DNA from: an uncultured Mucilaginibacter sp.
Lineage (GTDB): Bacteria; Bacteroidota; Bacteroidia; Sphingobacteriales; Sphingobacteriaceae
Direction of reading: 5' to 3'
NCBI GenBank assembly: GCA_903891475.1
Contig: CAITEP010000005.1
Location: 124,001 to 188,000, forward strand
DNA: 64,000 nucleotides
This document shows positions 63,229 to 64,000 of the stretch, in pieces. Each line of letters starts with the position of its first letter. Positions within the stretch are counted from its first letter, which is position 1. A program made the position numbers and the translations under genes. The notes beneath the pieces were generated by a model. It worked only from the letters and a program-made list of their open reading frames with translations. It did not search any database and was not told the origin of the DNA.

Positions 63229-64000
63229 ATGAAATTTATTGAAGTAAGGAATATTTATTTACCTTGTTTTTTCATTATTCTTACCCTAACAGTTTTTGTA
63301 ATTATTAATAGTTGCAACCAAAGCAATCAGCAATCGAATCTTGAAGCACAAATTGCCAATGGAAAACTATTATCTCAAAAATACTGTATTAGCTGTCACC
63401 AATGGCCTGACCCATCCTCAATTGATAAAAAGAGTTGGGAGTTAGGTGTTTTGCCGGCAATGGGGAAACAGCTCGGGATAAAAATGTTTATGGGGCAATA
63501 TTTTGGAGATCAAAAATCAACCATTAATATTTCAGATTGGCAAAATATAGTTACTTACTATAAAAGTATGTCACCCATTTCTTTGGAGATTCCTTTACCA
63601 AGAATAAAGCCAAAAAGTGATTGGGCAATTTTTACACTCCAATTGCCTGCAATAGTTAATCAAAAAATACCAGCCATGACAACCATGATATCGTTTAATC
63701 ATAGCAACAATTCACTTTATACGGCTGATGCAGGTAATAATTTTTTTAAGTGGAATGCTGGGTTGAGTAGTAGTTTAGTTTACAAGTTTGATTCTCCGGT
63801 TACCGGATTAAGTTATTCAAATGGTACTATTAAGGGAATAATTACTTGCATTGGTAATTTAGCACCTGTTAACTTAAAAAAGGGTAAGGTTTTTTTGATT
63901 GATTTGAATAAAAAAAATACAAAACCTACATTAATTACTGATAGTATGCCGCGATCTGTACAAACCGTTGCAGCCGATTTTAATAAGGATGGTTTGATGG
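63229..64000 (+). CDS. Heme-c-binding FG-GAP lipoprotein, paralogue of 61362-62924 (cut by window edge)
   Basis: The frame opens at ATG 63229 and runs off the window (257 codons seen). It has a hydrophobic signal and lipobox (VFVIINSC) and a heme motif CISCHQWP. The N-terminal cytochrome-like part aligns with the previous gene (KSWELGVLPAM against SVWINHALPTM; ISDWQNIVTYYKSMSP against LQNWNAIVNYYQKISP). FG-GAP-like strands begin near the window end (AADFNKDGLM). Its full length and C-terminal repeats are not visible. Confidence 0.88.
   Translation, partial: MKFIEVRNIYLPCFFIILTLTVFVIINSCNQSNQQSNLEAQIANGKLLSQKYCISCHQWPDPSSIDKKSWELGVLPAMGKQLGIKMFMGQYFGDQKSTINISDWQNIVTYYKSMSPISLEIPLPRIKPKSDWAIFTLQLPAIVNQKIPAMTTMISFNHSNNSLYTADAGNNFFKWNAGLSSSLVYKFDSPVTGLSYSNGTIKGIITCIGNLAPVNLKKGKVFLIDLNKKNTKPTLITDSMPRSVQTVAADFNKDGLM

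Noticed and set aside
1-64000. Searches by eye for tRNA, rRNA, CRISPR arrays, transposases, integrases and phage genes
   Set aside because: Nothing convincing was seen in any intergenic region or ORF.

Overview
The window is AT-rich DNA from a Bacteroidota bacterium, most likely a member of the Sphingobacteriaceae (Pedobacter/Mucilaginibacter-like; this placement is inference). The supporting signs are a SusC/SusD pair, TonB-dependent receptor and TonB genes, FG-GAP/VCBS lipoproteins, an ECF sigma factor next to a trans-envelope anti-sigma protein, many start codons without Shine-Dalgarno sequences, and repeated use of the Bacteroidota -7 promoter element TAnnTTTG just upstream of genes. No rRNA, tRNA, CRISPR array, phage or insertion sequence was recognised. 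Both edges cut through genes.

Layout. 1-2411 (minus): the N-terminal part of a TonB-dependent receptor, a small Cys-containing secreted protein, and two tandem paralogous 119-aa secreted proteins. 2747-4964 (plus): a jelly-roll/Ig/GH27 alpha-galactosidase-like gene split by a one-base frameshift. 4988-11559: a beta-propeller membrane protein, an acyl-CoA carboxylase carboxyltransferase subunit, a GNAT acetyltransferase, a lipoprotein, an M42 aminopeptidase and a nucleotidyltransferase. 11839-15281: a two-gene M16 peptidase operon (active plus inactive partner). 15400-21585: a FrnE-like oxidoreductase, an MFS transporter preceded by a perfect dyad, an M20 deacylase, an MHS-type MFS transporter, pyrR and pyrB. 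21659-25817: a serine hydrolase, then a minus-strand operon of ECF sigma factor, dual-membrane anti-sigma factor and beta-barrel protein. 25996-35632: largely housekeeping genes (mazG, an aminotransferase, an SGNH hydrolase, lipB, a phosphopantetheinyl transferase, dcd, fabI, a TonB-like protein, recN). 35727-38255: a BlaR1-like M56 peptidase and BlaI-like repressor with a double operator. 38422-47226: mnmD, an MBL-rhodanese protein, a zinc-ribbon protein, ssb, an SDR, a flippase-like protein, a DUF1003 protein, an EamA transporter, a metallophosphoesterase and a VOC protein.

47264-64000 is an accessory carbohydrate/oxidation region. A Nudix-type protein with a damaged catalytic box, probably a sugar-responsive regulator, diverges from a GH3 beta-glucosidase. 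After a strong terminator and a gene-free leader of about 600 bp comes a SusC/SusD pair. After another terminator and a fresh promoter comes an operon of three lipoproteins: a 1196-aa FG-GAP protein with an ASPIC/UnbV domain, a vanadium-haloperoxidase/PAP2-fold enzyme with all its active-site motifs, and a heme-c (CxxCH) FG-GAP protein. A paralogue of the last gene starts downstream and runs off the window. This SusCD, FG-GAP, haloperoxidase and cytochrome set is the best candidate here for an uncharacterised system. The sigma/dual-membrane anti-sigma operon, the shared GTGTA-N5-TACAC dyads before the MFS and susC genes, the BlaI double operator and the near-leaderless promoters are the other main points.
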